Origin: a virus
Strand: one strand, 5' to 3'
Virus record (IMG/VR): IMGVR_UViG_3300020468_000007
Coordinates: 1 to 59,155 of that record
DNA length: 59,155 nt
Below the pieces are notes generated by a model. The model was given only the letters and a program-made list of their open reading frames with translations, had not been told where the DNA came from and ran no database searches. A program made the translations under genes and the position numbers. Positions 23,384-30,279 of the stretch are shown one piece after another (positions within the stretch are counted from its first letter, which is position 1; every line of letters starts with the position of its first letter).

Positions 23384-24837
23384 CACCCACCCCTCTTCGG
23401 TGATAGCTCGAGCCACTGCCTTGCTTCCTCACCCAGCGTCTTTGCTGACAGATCAATCTTAGCCCGAAGAGATTTAACTATGTGCTCATCCACTGTACCC
23501 TTCGATACAAAGTCTACATAGGTAACGCTGTGGTTCTGCCCGATACGATGACATCGGTCCTCTGACTGTACCCGGGTCTCGAGGTTGAAGTCGTTTGCAT
23601 AGTAGATCACGTTAGTTGCTGCGGTCAGCGTCAAGCCATAGCCTGCGGTCTGAGGGTTAGCCACAAAAAATCTCGCATCTCCAAACTGGAAATCCTGAAT
23701 CGCTTTCTGCCTGTCCTCATCAGAGGTGTCCCCAAAATAACTGACAGTGGAGCTCGAACCGTGAACCTTGGACAATGCAGCTTCGATGTTTCTTATATCG
23801 TACCTGAACCTCGACCATATGATCACCTTGCCAGACATCTCCTCGATGGTCTCCATCAGTGCAGTGATGCGATTGGTTTTGAATTCCACCAGTTCCTTAT
23901 CATCACTCATTACATGACCACACAACACCTGTTGTAGCCGGAGCAGTTGCGTCATAACTGACGGAGCAGTTACCATCTCACCATCCTCTAGCAAAGCAAT
24001 AGCTGCGTTCTTCAGTGACATGTAGTGCTTGATCTGTTCGTCCGTCAGGCTGACATGGCGTATGGTATACACCTTCGCCGGAAGATCGAGTGCTTCTTCT
24101 TTCGTTACGCGATACGAGAAACTATCCAGTTTGGTAGAAAGTTCGTCAAGATTTCTGTATCCCACGATTTGCTGAAAGCTGTGGCTGCCCATCCGTTGAG
24201 TTCTGACGATGGCGTACCTTCCTTGGAACGAGTAGTAAGAGTCATGCCCCAAGAGTTCGGTATCCATAAATCCGCATTGCGAGTATAAATCCATCGGTGA
24301 TTTTGTAACGGGCGATCCAGTGAGTATACGGCGAAACGATGCACTCTTACCAATTGCAACCAGAGCTTTAGTCCTCTTGGCTTTCGGGTTTTTAATAGTC
24401 GTTGACTCATCAACCGCAAGTAGAAACGACGATCCGCGAACGAACATCTCCATGTATTTTCGTACTTTGGTTGTTGCAAAACCTTCGACATTGATGAGGA
24501 GAATACGGAGCTTTTTACGCTCCGTAACACCTTCCTCGAGGTGCTTCTTTTGATTCTTGTTTGGGTTCGGATTCCAAACATATACCTCGTGTTCAATGTC
24601 CTCTCGTAGATGAGCAGGTATTTCAGATATCTGCCAGTTACGGTACACACCTTTGGGTGCAACGATGACGGCTGTGTCAATCTTCTTTTGTTCATATAGC
24701 CACGCCATGTTGTCGATGAGAACTTTAGACTTTCCACAACCCATCTCCATAAAATAGCCGTAGTTAACTTTGTTGTATGAACGCTCGAGCGCAATGCGCT
24801 GGTGCTCATACGGTTTGGTTTTGTACTTGAATTCCAT
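23383..24837 (-). CDS. SNF2-like SF2 helicase/ATPase
   Basis: 484 aa. Q-like start KPYEHQRIALERS; Walker A MGCGKSKVLID (Lys36); motif Ia VIVAPKGVYRNW; DEST box at Asp143-Thr146 (LLAVDESTTIKNPKAKRT); motif III LTGSPV; C-terminal motifs ANPQTAGYGLTL and EDRCHRIGQ. This is a compact phage-type SNF2/RapA relative, likely moving on duplex DNA or remodelling branched DNA. Directly coupled to the downstream nuclease, suggesting a helicase-nuclease pair. Confidence 0.9.
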   Translation of the reverse strand: MEFKYKTKPYEHQRIALERSYNKVNYGYFMEMGCGKSKVLIDNMAWLYEQKKIDTAVIVAPKGVYRNWQISEIPAHLREDIEHEVYVWNPNPNKNQKKHLEEGVTERKKLRILLINVEGFATTKVRKYMEMFVRGSSFLLAVDESTTIKNPKAKRTKALVAIGKSASFRRILTGSPVTKSPMDLYSQCGFMDTELLGHDSYYSFQGRYAIVRTQRMGSHSFQQIVGYRNLDELSTKLDSFSYRVTKEEALDLPAKVYTIRHVSLTDEQIKHYMSLKNAAIALLEDGEMVTAPSVMTQLLRLQQVLCGHVMSDDKELVEFKTNRITALMETIEEMSGKVIIWSRFRYDIRNIEAALSKVHGSSSTVSYFGDTSDEDRQKAIQDFQFGDARFFVANPQTAGYGLTLTAATNVIYYANDFNLETRVQSEDRCHRIGQNHSVTYVDFVSKGTVDEHIVKSLRAKIDLSAKTLGEEARQWLELSPKRGG

Positions 24838-25102
24838 TTGTTTTCTTTTGCCCCTTGAGCGGTCTGCCCCTTTGAATTTTACCTATTGCAGGGCTTCTCT
24901 CCACTTCAGCCCTGACTATCTTCCCGTTCAAACTTTCCCCTCGCTTTGCAGGGTAAGACTCTTCGTTCGTATTTAATTTGTACCATCCTCTGTACGGTTC
25001 TTCTTGAACGCCAAAGTCTATTGGACTCCAGTTCATTGTGTCGAAGTCCTTGTCCACATCACAAGTGAATATGTGGTTTTGCAGTTTTAAATTAAAAGCC
25101 AT
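24806..25102 (-). CDS. Protein of unknown function (98 aa)
   Basis: ATG at 25102 follows AAAGGGGCAAGAGG. Contains FTCDVDKDFDTMNWSPIDFG and PYRGWYKLN, with a basic, Gly/Lys-rich C-terminus (IGKIQRGRPLKGQKK). It overlaps the SNF2 gene start by 32 bases. No family recognised. Confidence 0.65.
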   Translation of the reverse strand: MAFNLKLQNHIFTCDVDKDFDTMNWSPIDFGVQEEPYRGWYKLNTNEESYPAKRGESLNGKIVRAEVERSPAIGKIQRGRPLKGQKKTNGIQVQNQTV

Positions 25103-25119
25103 CCTCTTGCCCCTTTCAA

Positions 25120-25374
25120 TTACTGCTGTTCGTCTGACTCGTCAATACCGCCTGACAATAGTGAGTACTTTGCAGTCTCGAGATACCACACAATGTCTGC
25201 GACATCCTCGACTGTGGTCATCATCTTTATCGTACCGTCCTTGCTTTGACCCACAATTATAGCATCCGCGAGTATCTTGCCTGCGAACTCGCACACTGTA
25301 GGTACTGGGTCTGCGGACAGTTTTATCCTCTGGTTTAAATAAACCACATTATCGTTATCATTCTCGTCAGTCAT
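25120..25374 (-). CDS. Acidic small protein of unknown function (84 aa)
   Basis: Start placed at 25374, where the ATG lies 6 bases past the preceding stop with AAAAGGA nine bases upstream; an earlier in-frame ATG at 25404 would overlap the neighbour by 38 bases. The product (MTDENDNDNVVYLNQRI, then CEFAGKILADAIIVGQ and TVEDVADIVWYLETAKY) is acidic and probably helical. Function unknown. Confidence 0.65.
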   Translation of the reverse strand: MTDENDNDNVVYLNQRIKLSADPVPTVCEFAGKILADAIIVGQSKDGTIKMMTTVEDVADIVWYLETAKYSLLSGGIDESDEQQ

Positions 25375-25558
25375 CGGAGTGATCCTTTTCATCAAGTGCA
25401 TCATTTATAATATGAGCCGTGTTCCGCATGTCAATGTAAGTCTCCAGCCGCTTTCTGGTTTTCTCCGCTTCACGATATAAACCCGCAGACATTTGTTCTG
25501 TAAGTTCCTCATCGAGGATACGAATAATTCGGTTCATCCCTGCAAAATTCTTTTCCAT
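25367..25558 (-). CDS. Small helical protein (63 aa)
   Basis: Mostly charged helix (IRILDEELTEQMSAGLY, EAEKTRKRLETYIDMR). ATG at 25558 has AGAGG ten bases upstream; a second ATG at 25537 forms an ATGA overlap with the preceding stop and is a plausible alternative. No family recognised. It overlaps both neighbours, consistent with one transcript. Confidence 0.6.
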   Translation of the reverse strand: MEKNFAGMNRIIRILDEELTEQMSAGLYREAEKTRKRLETYIDMRNTAHIINDALDEKDHSDD

Positions 25559-25899
25559 GCTTCTCGCACCTCTGCTTCCGTGTCCTTATCCACTGGCTCT
25601 GGATCGTTCAACCAGCCTTCGATCACATCTTCTATTATACTCACCGCATCAGACCAATACATCTTTTCCGGTGTAGCGCAAAAATCTTCTTCGCTTGGCA
25701 TCAGTTTGGTTTCCAACATTGTGACCTCCTTCGGATCTTTTTGGATTATTTCTAGCTTACATAAAGGACACTTCAATAGTTGTGTGCCCTGCCTTACACC
25801 GCTTAACACAGTGTAAGACTCCAGTTTATGGCGGCACTTCGGACACTGCCCTGCGTCCAACCGCTTTTGCCAACTGCCATCGCCAGCCTCAATCACCAT
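25534..25899 (-). CDS. Zinc-ribbon protein of unknown function (121 aa)
   Basis: Start chosen at 25899 because GGAGG lies six bases upstream; a further in-frame ATG at 25914 lacks such a site. GQCPKCRHKLES and LLKCPLCKLEI provide two CxxC knuckles about 25 residues apart. The C-terminal half is acidic and helical. Could bind DNA or a host protein; function unknown. Confidence 0.7.
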   Translation of the reverse strand: MVIEAGDGSWQKRLDAGQCPKCRHKLESYTVLSGVRQGTQLLKCPLCKLEIIQKDPKEVTMLETKLMPSEEDFCATPEKMYWSDAVSIIEDVIEGWLNDPEPVDKDTEAEVREAWKRILQG

Positions 25900-26131
25900 C
25901 GTAGACCTCCACATTCCCGTAGGCTTCTTTACCTGCGGTCTCTTGGACTTCGCCCCATGTCTCCGCCATCATGTCATGTACGTCAGATAGATTTAAATGA
26001 CTGACCATGTCCATGTGACCTTCCATCTCCGAAGTGAAACTAAAATAAGTTTCACTCCGGTCTGCGACCTCAAGCATTTTTTCCATGAATTGCTCTTCAA
26101 GTTCCAGAGCCATTTGCTTCATTCTACCCAT
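25889..26131 (-). CDS. Met- and Glu-rich small protein (80 aa)
   Basis: ATG at 26131 preceded by GGAGGTCGAAGAGC; overlaps the preceding gene by 8 bases and the next by 11. The sequence is strongly acidic and helical (MALELEEQFMEKMLEVADRS, SDVHDMMAETWGEVQET). No family recognised. Confidence 0.6.
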   Translation of the reverse strand: MGRMKQMALELEEQFMEKMLEVADRSETYFSFTSEMEGHMDMVSHLNLSDVHDMMAETWGEVQETAGKEAYGNVEVYDGD

Positions 26132-26390
26132 GCTCTTCGACCTCCTCGTCCGCAGACTCTTCCTTAACGTCCTCTTTCAACACCCACTCACCCCAGTAAT
26201 ACGACTGGTTAGTAGCTGGTGCAAAATTAAACTCGCTATGCAACGTGCAAACAGCTTCACGCAGATTCCTAACGTCAGACAAATTGCAGTCCGAAGTCTC
26301 TTCGATCATGTTGCACATAGCCTTCAACTTGTTATGCATATCCAGAAACTTGATACGCATATCCCTAGTCACTCTTTTACCATTAGACAT
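26124..26390 (-). CDS. Small protein of unknown function (88 aa)
   Basis: Start overlaps the stop of the preceding gene (TAATG). The first half is helical with Cys residues (LKAMCNMIEETSDCNLSDV, REAVCTLHSEF), the centre has NQSYYWGEWVL, and the tail is very acidic (EDVKEESADEEVEE). Unknown function. Confidence 0.6.
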   Translation of the reverse strand: MSNGKRVTRDMRIKFLDMHNKLKAMCNMIEETSDCNLSDVRNLREAVCTLHSEFNFAPATNQSYYWGEWVLKEDVKEESADEEVEEHG

Positions 26391-26548
26391 TACTTTGCTC
26401 CCTTCGGGTTTGTCTTCTTCACTTTCTTTACATCAGAATAATTATTCTTCTTGATGACCCTGCCCATAGCGTCATGCCGGACAGTTATTTCCAAGGGCAG
26501 CTTCAATGCTTCCCTTATCTCTTCAAATGTCGGTACTTTGTTGCTCAT
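26390..26548 (-). CDS. Small basic-tailed protein (52 aa)
   Basis: A short gene fully packed between neighbours: ATG at 26548 behind GAGAGGAGCAAGGA, stop TAA overlapping the next ATG. Sequence MSNKVPTFEEIREALKLPLE followed by a basic C-terminal segment (RVIKKNNY, KKVKKTNPKGAK). Gene packing and ribosome site support it as real. Function unknown. Confidence 0.6.
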   Translation of the reverse strand: MSNKVPTFEEIREALKLPLEITVRHDAMGRVIKKNNYSDVKKVKKTNPKGAK

Positions 26549-26560
26549 TCCTTGCTCCTC

Positions 26561-26794
26561 TCAAGTGCTGTGCAAATCTTGATATTTAATACTTTCGCAA
26601 ATTCGTTCATACGAGTCGGACACCCAGTAACCACCATTGTTATGTGTGCCATTGTCCACGATACATGTATCGCGTTCTAACTTTCCCCACTTGCGCGTAA
26701 CAGAAGTGACGCAAAACGTATCGCCTGTCAGTAAAACCTTCCCATCATCACGACCACTTGTCCTGCACACGCGAGTTAATTCAAGAATTATCAT
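26561..26794 (-). CDS. Small beta-rich protein (77 aa)
   Basis: Start taken at 26794, where GGGAGATTGATA precedes ATG; an upstream ATG at 26812 would extend the overlap to 32 bases. Product begins MIILELTRVCRTSGRD, continues GKVLLTGDTFCVTSVTR, WGKLERDTCIVDNGTH and ends in a helical tail. Three Cys residues; no family recognised. Confidence 0.55.
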   Translation of the reverse strand: MIILELTRVCRTSGRDDGKVLLTGDTFCVTSVTRKWGKLERDTCIVDNGTHNNGGYWVSDSYERICESIKYQDLHST

Positions 26795-26972
26795 TATCAA
26801 TCTCCCATACATTTTCCAGAGTCCAGTCGTGACCCTGATCTACTTGAACCCAATCAACAGTGCCATCGCCACCTGAGTCGGCGGCTATATCCCAAGCCGC
26901 TTCCTCATTTGGTGCTTCAACAATGGCTTCGTAGCCCACATCCATCGTGGCAGTTACCTTAAACTTCGGCAT
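26781..26972 (-). CDS. Acidic small protein (63 aa)
   Basis: Begins MPKFKVTATMDVGYEAIVEA, then NEEAAWDIAADSGGDG and VQVDQGHDWTLENVW. This alternating strand-helix pattern resembles small ferredoxin-like phage domains in which the first strand (KFKVTATMD) and a helix EEAAW are conserved. Preceded by GGGAGTCGAGAAAG. Function unknown. Confidence 0.65.
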   Translation of the reverse strand: MPKFKVTATMDVGYEAIVEAPNEEAAWDIAADSGGDGTVDWVQVDQGHDWTLENVWEIDNDNS

Positions 26973-27180
26973 CTTTCTCGACTCCCTTGGTCAGGTTTAA
27001 AATCTCCAGCCTATCTTTATGCAAAGCAATTTTATCCAACTCACCTTGAATGGCTTCCAAAATATCGGAATGCTCACCAATTCCAGCAGGGTTGTTTAGA
27101 TAGACTTCAATGTTAGCCCTATGCAGGGCAATGTTTCCTCGCGCATGTTCTTTCAATGCATTCAAAATAATTTTCTTCAT
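26959..27180 (-). CDS. Small helical protein (73 aa)
   Basis: ATG at 27180 overlaps the preceding TGA (TGATG) with GGAGACAAG upstream; a GTG one codon earlier is possible. The product is nearly all helix (MKKIILNALKEHARGNIALH, GELDKIALHKDRLEILN) with an internal near-repeat of NIALH/ANIEV and DKIALHKD. Suggests a helical hairpin. Unknown function. Confidence 0.65.
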   Translation of the reverse strand: MKKIILNALKEHARGNIALHRANIEVYLNNPAGIGEHSDILEAIQGELDKIALHKDRLEILNLTKGVEKDAEV

Positions 27181-27371
27181 CACTTGTCTCCTTGCATAAG
27201 ATTTCTTACGTCAACACAAAAGCACTGCTGATCTGGATAATCAAAACCACGCTCTGTCAGTGCCACATGGCAAGCGGAAAAATATTTATGTGTTGACCAA
27301 ATTTCTAAATGTATCTCCGCTGGTGTCAGCGTACCCATACACGCCAACACCACTCCGCCTATTATGTTCAT
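27180..27371 (-). CDS. Small possibly exported protein (63 aa)
   Basis: Start at 27371 overlaps the preceding stop (ATGA) and follows GGGAAGAAG. The first residues MNIIGGVVLACMGTLTPAE are hydrophobic and end near a Cys, suggesting a short signal peptide or membrane anchor; the remainder carries several Cys (FSACHVAL, QQCFCVDV). Could be a small envelope protein. Unknown function. Confidence 0.55.
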   Translation of the reverse strand: MNIIGGVVLACMGTLTPAEIHLEIWSTHKYFSACHVALTERGFDYPDQQCFCVDVRNLMQGDK

Positions 27372-27817
27372 TCTTCTTCCCAGTTCTGGTCTTCCATCCA
27401 CTTTCTGAAGTCGTCATTCACCGCTTGCATAGCTTTGGTGTAAAACTCACCAGATATCGACCAGCGTTCAATGCCACCATCCAGATTTAAACCATTAGCC
27501 CAGTTGTCTTCAAACTGTGGCGCGGATGCATGGGTTCCCCGATCAGTGCCGTTCAGTGTGTTTAAATAGTACCGACTGACAAACTGACCTCGCTCCTTGA
27601 TCCTTGCGTCATGCTCCTCATCGCCTGTCTCTGTGTTAGCGACCAGTGAGTCCATGTCGTAGAACTCGACCAATGGATTGTCGGGGCTTTCATATGGGTT
27701 GAAGTCACCGCCATATGTACACATGTCGTTAAGACCATAACTGTCGTGCCAGTACACTGTCCGAACACACCACTTAATCCCAGACCAATTGTCTGTATCT
27801 TTATATAAAAACGGCAT
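27368..27817 (-). CDS. Protein of unknown function with DNWxGIKW motif (149 aa)
   Basis: Begins MPFLYKDTDNWSGIKWCVRT; the middle is acidic and aromatic-rich (FNPYESPDNPLVEFYDMDSL) and the C-terminus is WMEDQNWEEE. The motif D-x-DNW-x-GIKW recurs at the end of the 63-aa protein at 31662-31853, including at DNA level. Start overlaps the preceding stop (TAATG). No family recognised. Confidence 0.65.
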   Translation of the reverse strand: MPFLYKDTDNWSGIKWCVRTVYWHDSYGLNDMCTYGGDFNPYESPDNPLVEFYDMDSLVANTETGDEEHDARIKERGQFVSRYYLNTLNGTDRGTHASAPQFEDNWANGLNLDGGIERWSISGEFYTKAMQAVNDDFRKWMEDQNWEEE

Positions 27818-28095
27818 TATATATCTCCTCGCTTCAAAGCATTTGTGATTAACTTGTTGGACAACGCATGGCGGTCTTCAACCAACCCCCAATCCTTTGC
27901 CGTTGTCATATGTGTGTCAGGGTCAATGGTTTGGACATGTCCTGACCTCTCAAAAATTTCCCAACTTTCCATCTTGGCAAGTGTACGTTTGAATTGCTCG
28001 ATTATTTCATCAGGCGTGACCTTGTCAGGATCAGCCTCAAAAGAAGGAACACTGAACATAAAATCAAAGTCGTGTATAAAAACAGGTTTGCTCAT
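27817..28095 (-). CDS. Protein of unknown function (92 aa)
   Basis: Start set at 28095: the ATG overlaps the preceding TAG/TGA region and lies seven bases after GGGGGA; the upstream in-frame start at 28116 has no site. Product begins MSKPVFIHDFDFMFSVPSFE, then DKVTPDEIIEQFKRTLAKME and HMTTAKDWGLVED. Soluble, mixed fold, unknown function. Confidence 0.6.
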   Translation of the reverse strand: MSKPVFIHDFDFMFSVPSFEADPDKVTPDEIIEQFKRTLAKMESWEIFERSGHVQTIDPDTHMTTAKDWGLVEDRHALSNKLITNALKRGDI

Positions 28096-28310
28096 TCTAC
28101 ATCCCCCTTTACCCAAGCTGGCTTTTCGTAACGATCTTCATCACTCACTTCCGAAACGTCTAACGTGTTTTGTTCGTGTTTAACGTACATTTGATCAGAA
28201 TCGAATAATTCATGCGCCATTTCACGCGCTTCACTTTCATCAACCGCCCCGACGCGAATTGTCTTGGTGACAATCGCTTCGATCTGGACATCATATGTTT
28301 TGGTTTTCAT
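28092..28310 (-). CDS. Acidic small protein (72 aa)
   Basis: Preceded by an unusual G6 ribosome site (TAGGGGGGTAGTAGA ATG). Strand-helix-strand start (KTYDVQIEAIVTKTIRVGA, ESEAREMAHELFDSDQ) is shared in style with the 63-aa protein at 26781-26972, so both may be members of one small-domain family. Acidic tail. Unknown function. Confidence 0.65.
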   Translation of the reverse strand: MKTKTYDVQIEAIVTKTIRVGAVDESEAREMAHELFDSDQMYVKHEQNTLDVSEVSDEDRYEKPAWVKGDVE

Positions 28311-28322
28311 TCTACTACCCCC

Positions 28323-28589
28323 CTAATCCAACAAAACCATATAGGCATGCGGCTCGTGCTTCATAAACCAACGACAACCCTTTTGGACTTCCTCGTACAG
28401 CTTATCCCTCATCTTTGGATCACTGGTTTTTTCAGCCATCAATTGACCACCTATAATAACGTCATAGACTGCAACCGCATCGGCAGGTAAACCCACCTTT
28501 TCGCCACTGAATATGTTTTCACAAACCTCTGGCTCATCGCCCACGATACATTCAAACGGTAACTCTCTACCCAAAAATCCCTTAGTCAT
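28323..28589 (-). CDS. Small protein of unknown function (88 aa)
   Basis: Start at 28589 is fixed by a TAATG overlap and AAAGGGGGCGAAATA upstream; longer reading to 28670 runs into the neighbour. Contains MTKGFLGRELPFECIVGDEP, EKVGLPADAVAVYDVIIGG and EEVQKGCRWFMKHEP. Unknown function. Confidence 0.65.
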   Translation of the reverse strand: MTKGFLGRELPFECIVGDEPEVCENIFSGEKVGLPADAVAVYDVIIGGQLMAEKTSDPKMRDKLYEEVQKGCRWFMKHEPHAYMVLLD

Positions 28590-28798
28590 TATTTCGCCCC
28601 CTTTGCTTTGCGGATCATTGCGATCACTTCGGAATAAGTTTCCATCACTGAATAACCATTTACCGAACAAGCATCATACAAAAGATGATGTTCATCCGGC
28701 CTGTTGCGGTGTTCACGCATCACAACAAATGCTCGATCACAAATGTAATACTCATCGCCATTCATCAGCGTTAATTCCAACTCAATAAACTTTTCCAT
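28589..28798 (-). CDS. Small protein of unknown function (69 aa)
   Basis: Start at 28798 overlaps the preceding stop (TAATG) and lies behind GGAGGTGTATTGC. The product (MEKFIELELTLMNGDEYYIC, then DEHHLLYDACSVNGYSVMET) has an alternating strand pattern and a basic tail IRKAKGAK. Unknown function. Confidence 0.65.
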   Translation of the reverse strand: MEKFIELELTLMNGDEYYICDRAFVVMREHRNRPDEHHLLYDACSVNGYSVMETYSEVIAMIRKAKGAK

Positions 28799-29274
28799 TA
28801 GCAATACACCTCCTTACCAAATACACCCAACTGGATGATATAATCACAATCGTTGGCATCCAACTGACCCAACTCACTGACAGTCAACGCCAACCGTTGC
28901 CGCTCTGGATCAAGCAAATTGATGCCTTCAACAATCACATCAAAAGCTTTGACCCTTTCAATATCCACATCGTCATCGCCCCAACCATCACTGCCATGAT
29001 GGATAGCGATATCAAAATTATACTCGACCACTGAGTAACCGTTCTTCAGATCAAACTCGTCCTCAGTGTGTATGTTATCGATCCAGTGACCCGATCCACC
29101 TTCGAGCGCGGTAATCCAGATTGTTTCAGCAATCTCTTCCCACTCTTCCTTGTTCGGTGTGTACTCAACCATGATGGTCGGATAAAACTTCTTGGGCTTC
29201 AGCAACTCCGCGAATGGCTCTGCCAATACTTCAGCAAAATGGCTGTCAGTCAGATTTGGTTTATCTTTAGTCAT
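28798..29274 (-). CDS. Acidic protein of unknown function (158 aa)
   Basis: Start follows GAGTAAGAATA. Contains KKFYPTIMVEYTPNKEEWEE, WITALEGGSGHWIDNI, YNFDIAIHHGSDGWGDDDVD and a C-terminal LDANDCDYIIQLGVFG. Strongly acidic with several His and Trp residues. No family recognised, although the general shape (EGGSG.W followed by acidic strand) recurs in phage early regions. Confidence 0.7.
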   Translation of the reverse strand: MTKDKPNLTDSHFAEVLAEPFAELLKPKKFYPTIMVEYTPNKEEWEEIAETIWITALEGGSGHWIDNIHTEDEFDLKNGYSVVEYNFDIAIHHGSDGWGDDDVDIERVKAFDVIVEGINLLDPERQRLALTVSELGQLDANDCDYIIQLGVFGKEVYC

Positions 29275-29416
29275 TATTCTTACTCCCTCTTGTGATGGGC
29301 TTGGCTAACGCTTCTTTCTGCCATGCCCGATTATTAATAGTAATATGCAAAATCCTCGCACCCAGTATCGGCTTCCTTAAACCTACTTTGAAAATATATG
29401 GCGGCTTCGCTTTCAT
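29267..29416 (-). CDS. First gene of the minus-strand early operon (49 aa)
   Basis: A short gene with ATG at 29416 behind AAGGGGCAAGGAC and TAA at 29267-29269, overlapping the next gene by 8 bases. The product is basic (MKAKPPYIFKVGLRKPILGA, ILHITINNRAWQKEALAKP). Its place directly downstream of the AT-rich promoter-like region suggests it is expressed first. Unknown function. Confidence 0.6.
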   Translation of the reverse strand: MKAKPPYIFKVGLRKPILGARILHITINNRAWQKEALAKPITRGSKNND

Positions 29417-29463
29417 GTCCTTGCCCCTTGATCCTCGAACCTTTGATATATATGATATACTGG

Positions 29464-29506
29464 TTGAATATATAATCTTATATAAGTCTTAGCATACTAT
29501 ATTCAA
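29464..29506 (-). promoter_or_regulatory. AT-rich early promoter with flanking inverted repeat
   Basis: On the minus strand TTGAAT (29506-29501) and TATATA (29484-29479) lie 16 bases apart, about 60 bases ahead of the first gene of the early operon. The segment is bounded by a perfect inverted repeat, TTGAATATA (29464-29472) and TATATTCAA (29498-29506), so a regulator could cover the promoter. Promoter activity is inferred. Confidence 0.45.
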
Positions 29507-29583
29507 TACCGCAAACAGTAAAATGCAGTCAGATAATGATTTTTTTGGGTTGAAGAAAAATAAAATAAAAATTCTGAAAATGG

Positions 29584-29658
29584 CGTTACAAACGTTACAA
29601 ACGTTACAAACGTTACCCAGTAAGGGTTGTAGCTGTAACACTTCTGTAACGTTGTAAC
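29584..29658. repeat. Iteron array: CGTTACAAA direct repeats plus inverted TGTAAC copies
   Basis: Three exact 9-bp units CGTTACAAA occur head to tail at 29584-29592, 29593-29601 and 29602-29610, with a partial fourth (CGTTAC) at 29611-29616. The complementary orientation TGTAAC follows at 29634-29639, 29645-29650 and 29653-29658. Next to an AT-rich stretch and at the point where transcription diverges, this has the look of a replication origin, a packaging (pac) site or a multi-site operator for the small terminase gene. Confidence 0.7.
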
Positions 29659-29700
29659 ACTTTTAACCCTCATAAAGCTGACTAAGAAAGGTTTTTTACT

Positions 29701-30279
29701 TTGAAAAACACTGAACCCACAGAAAACACTATTAAGAAAGGCGGAAGACCGGCTGGTCTTACCAACCGCCAGAGAGAGTTTGCCAAACTTTATGTCGATG
29801 GCAGATACAGCAATGCTGAATGCGCTAGGAAGGCAGGATATGCTGCCGACAGTGCGAGAAATCATGCTGCTAAACTTCTTGACGGTAAATCTTTTCCAGA
29901 AGTTCCAGAACTTATCAAAGAACTTCGGGAAGCTAGAGAGCGAAAATATGGCGTGACCTTGGTCAACCAACTTAAACGCTTTGATGAGTTGTCCCATGCG
30001 GCGGAAGAAGCTGGTCAATTTTCTGCTGCTATCAATGCCGAAAAAATTCGTTCCAGTTTGGGTGGCTTGACTATTGATAGGCGAGAACAGAACCACGTTC
30101 ATCAACTCGACAACTTGTCTCGTGAAGATATTGTCGCTCGACTGAGCGCGATCAGGAAGAATTACCCACACGCTTTTGGTGACGATATGAAGAGGGTTGA
30201 AGATGCCAAAGACAGAACGATCACTGTGGACGTTATTGAAACAGAACCTACCAAAGAAAACGCACTTCGAGAGGATTGA
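29701..30279 (+). CDS. terS: Terminase small subunit
   Basis: 192 aa starting at TTG 29701 with AAGAAAGG upstream. KKGGRPAGLTNRQREFAKLY followed by YSNAECARKAGYAADSARNH is the helix-turn-helix DNA-recognition domain of TerS; a helical oligomerisation part follows (HAAEEAGQFSAAINAEKIRS). It recognises the concatemer and recruits the large terminase. Oddly it is 3 kb from terL and lies in an island flanked by minus-strand genes. The following nuclease gene overlaps it by 77 bases. Confidence 0.85.
   Translation: MKNTEPTENTIKKGGRPAGLTNRQREFAKLYVDGRYSNAECARKAGYAADSARNHAAKLLDGKSFPEVPELIKELREARERKYGVTLVNQLKRFDELSHAAEEAGQFSAAINAEKIRSSLGGLTIDRREQNHVHQLDNLSREDIVARLSAIRKNYPHAFGDDMKRVEDAKDRTITVDVIETEPTKENALRED

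Noticed and set aside
24105-24809. Alternative minus-strand frame (234 codons) inside the SNF2 gene
   Set aside because: Same strand, other frame; the SNF2 motifs are complete in the other frame.
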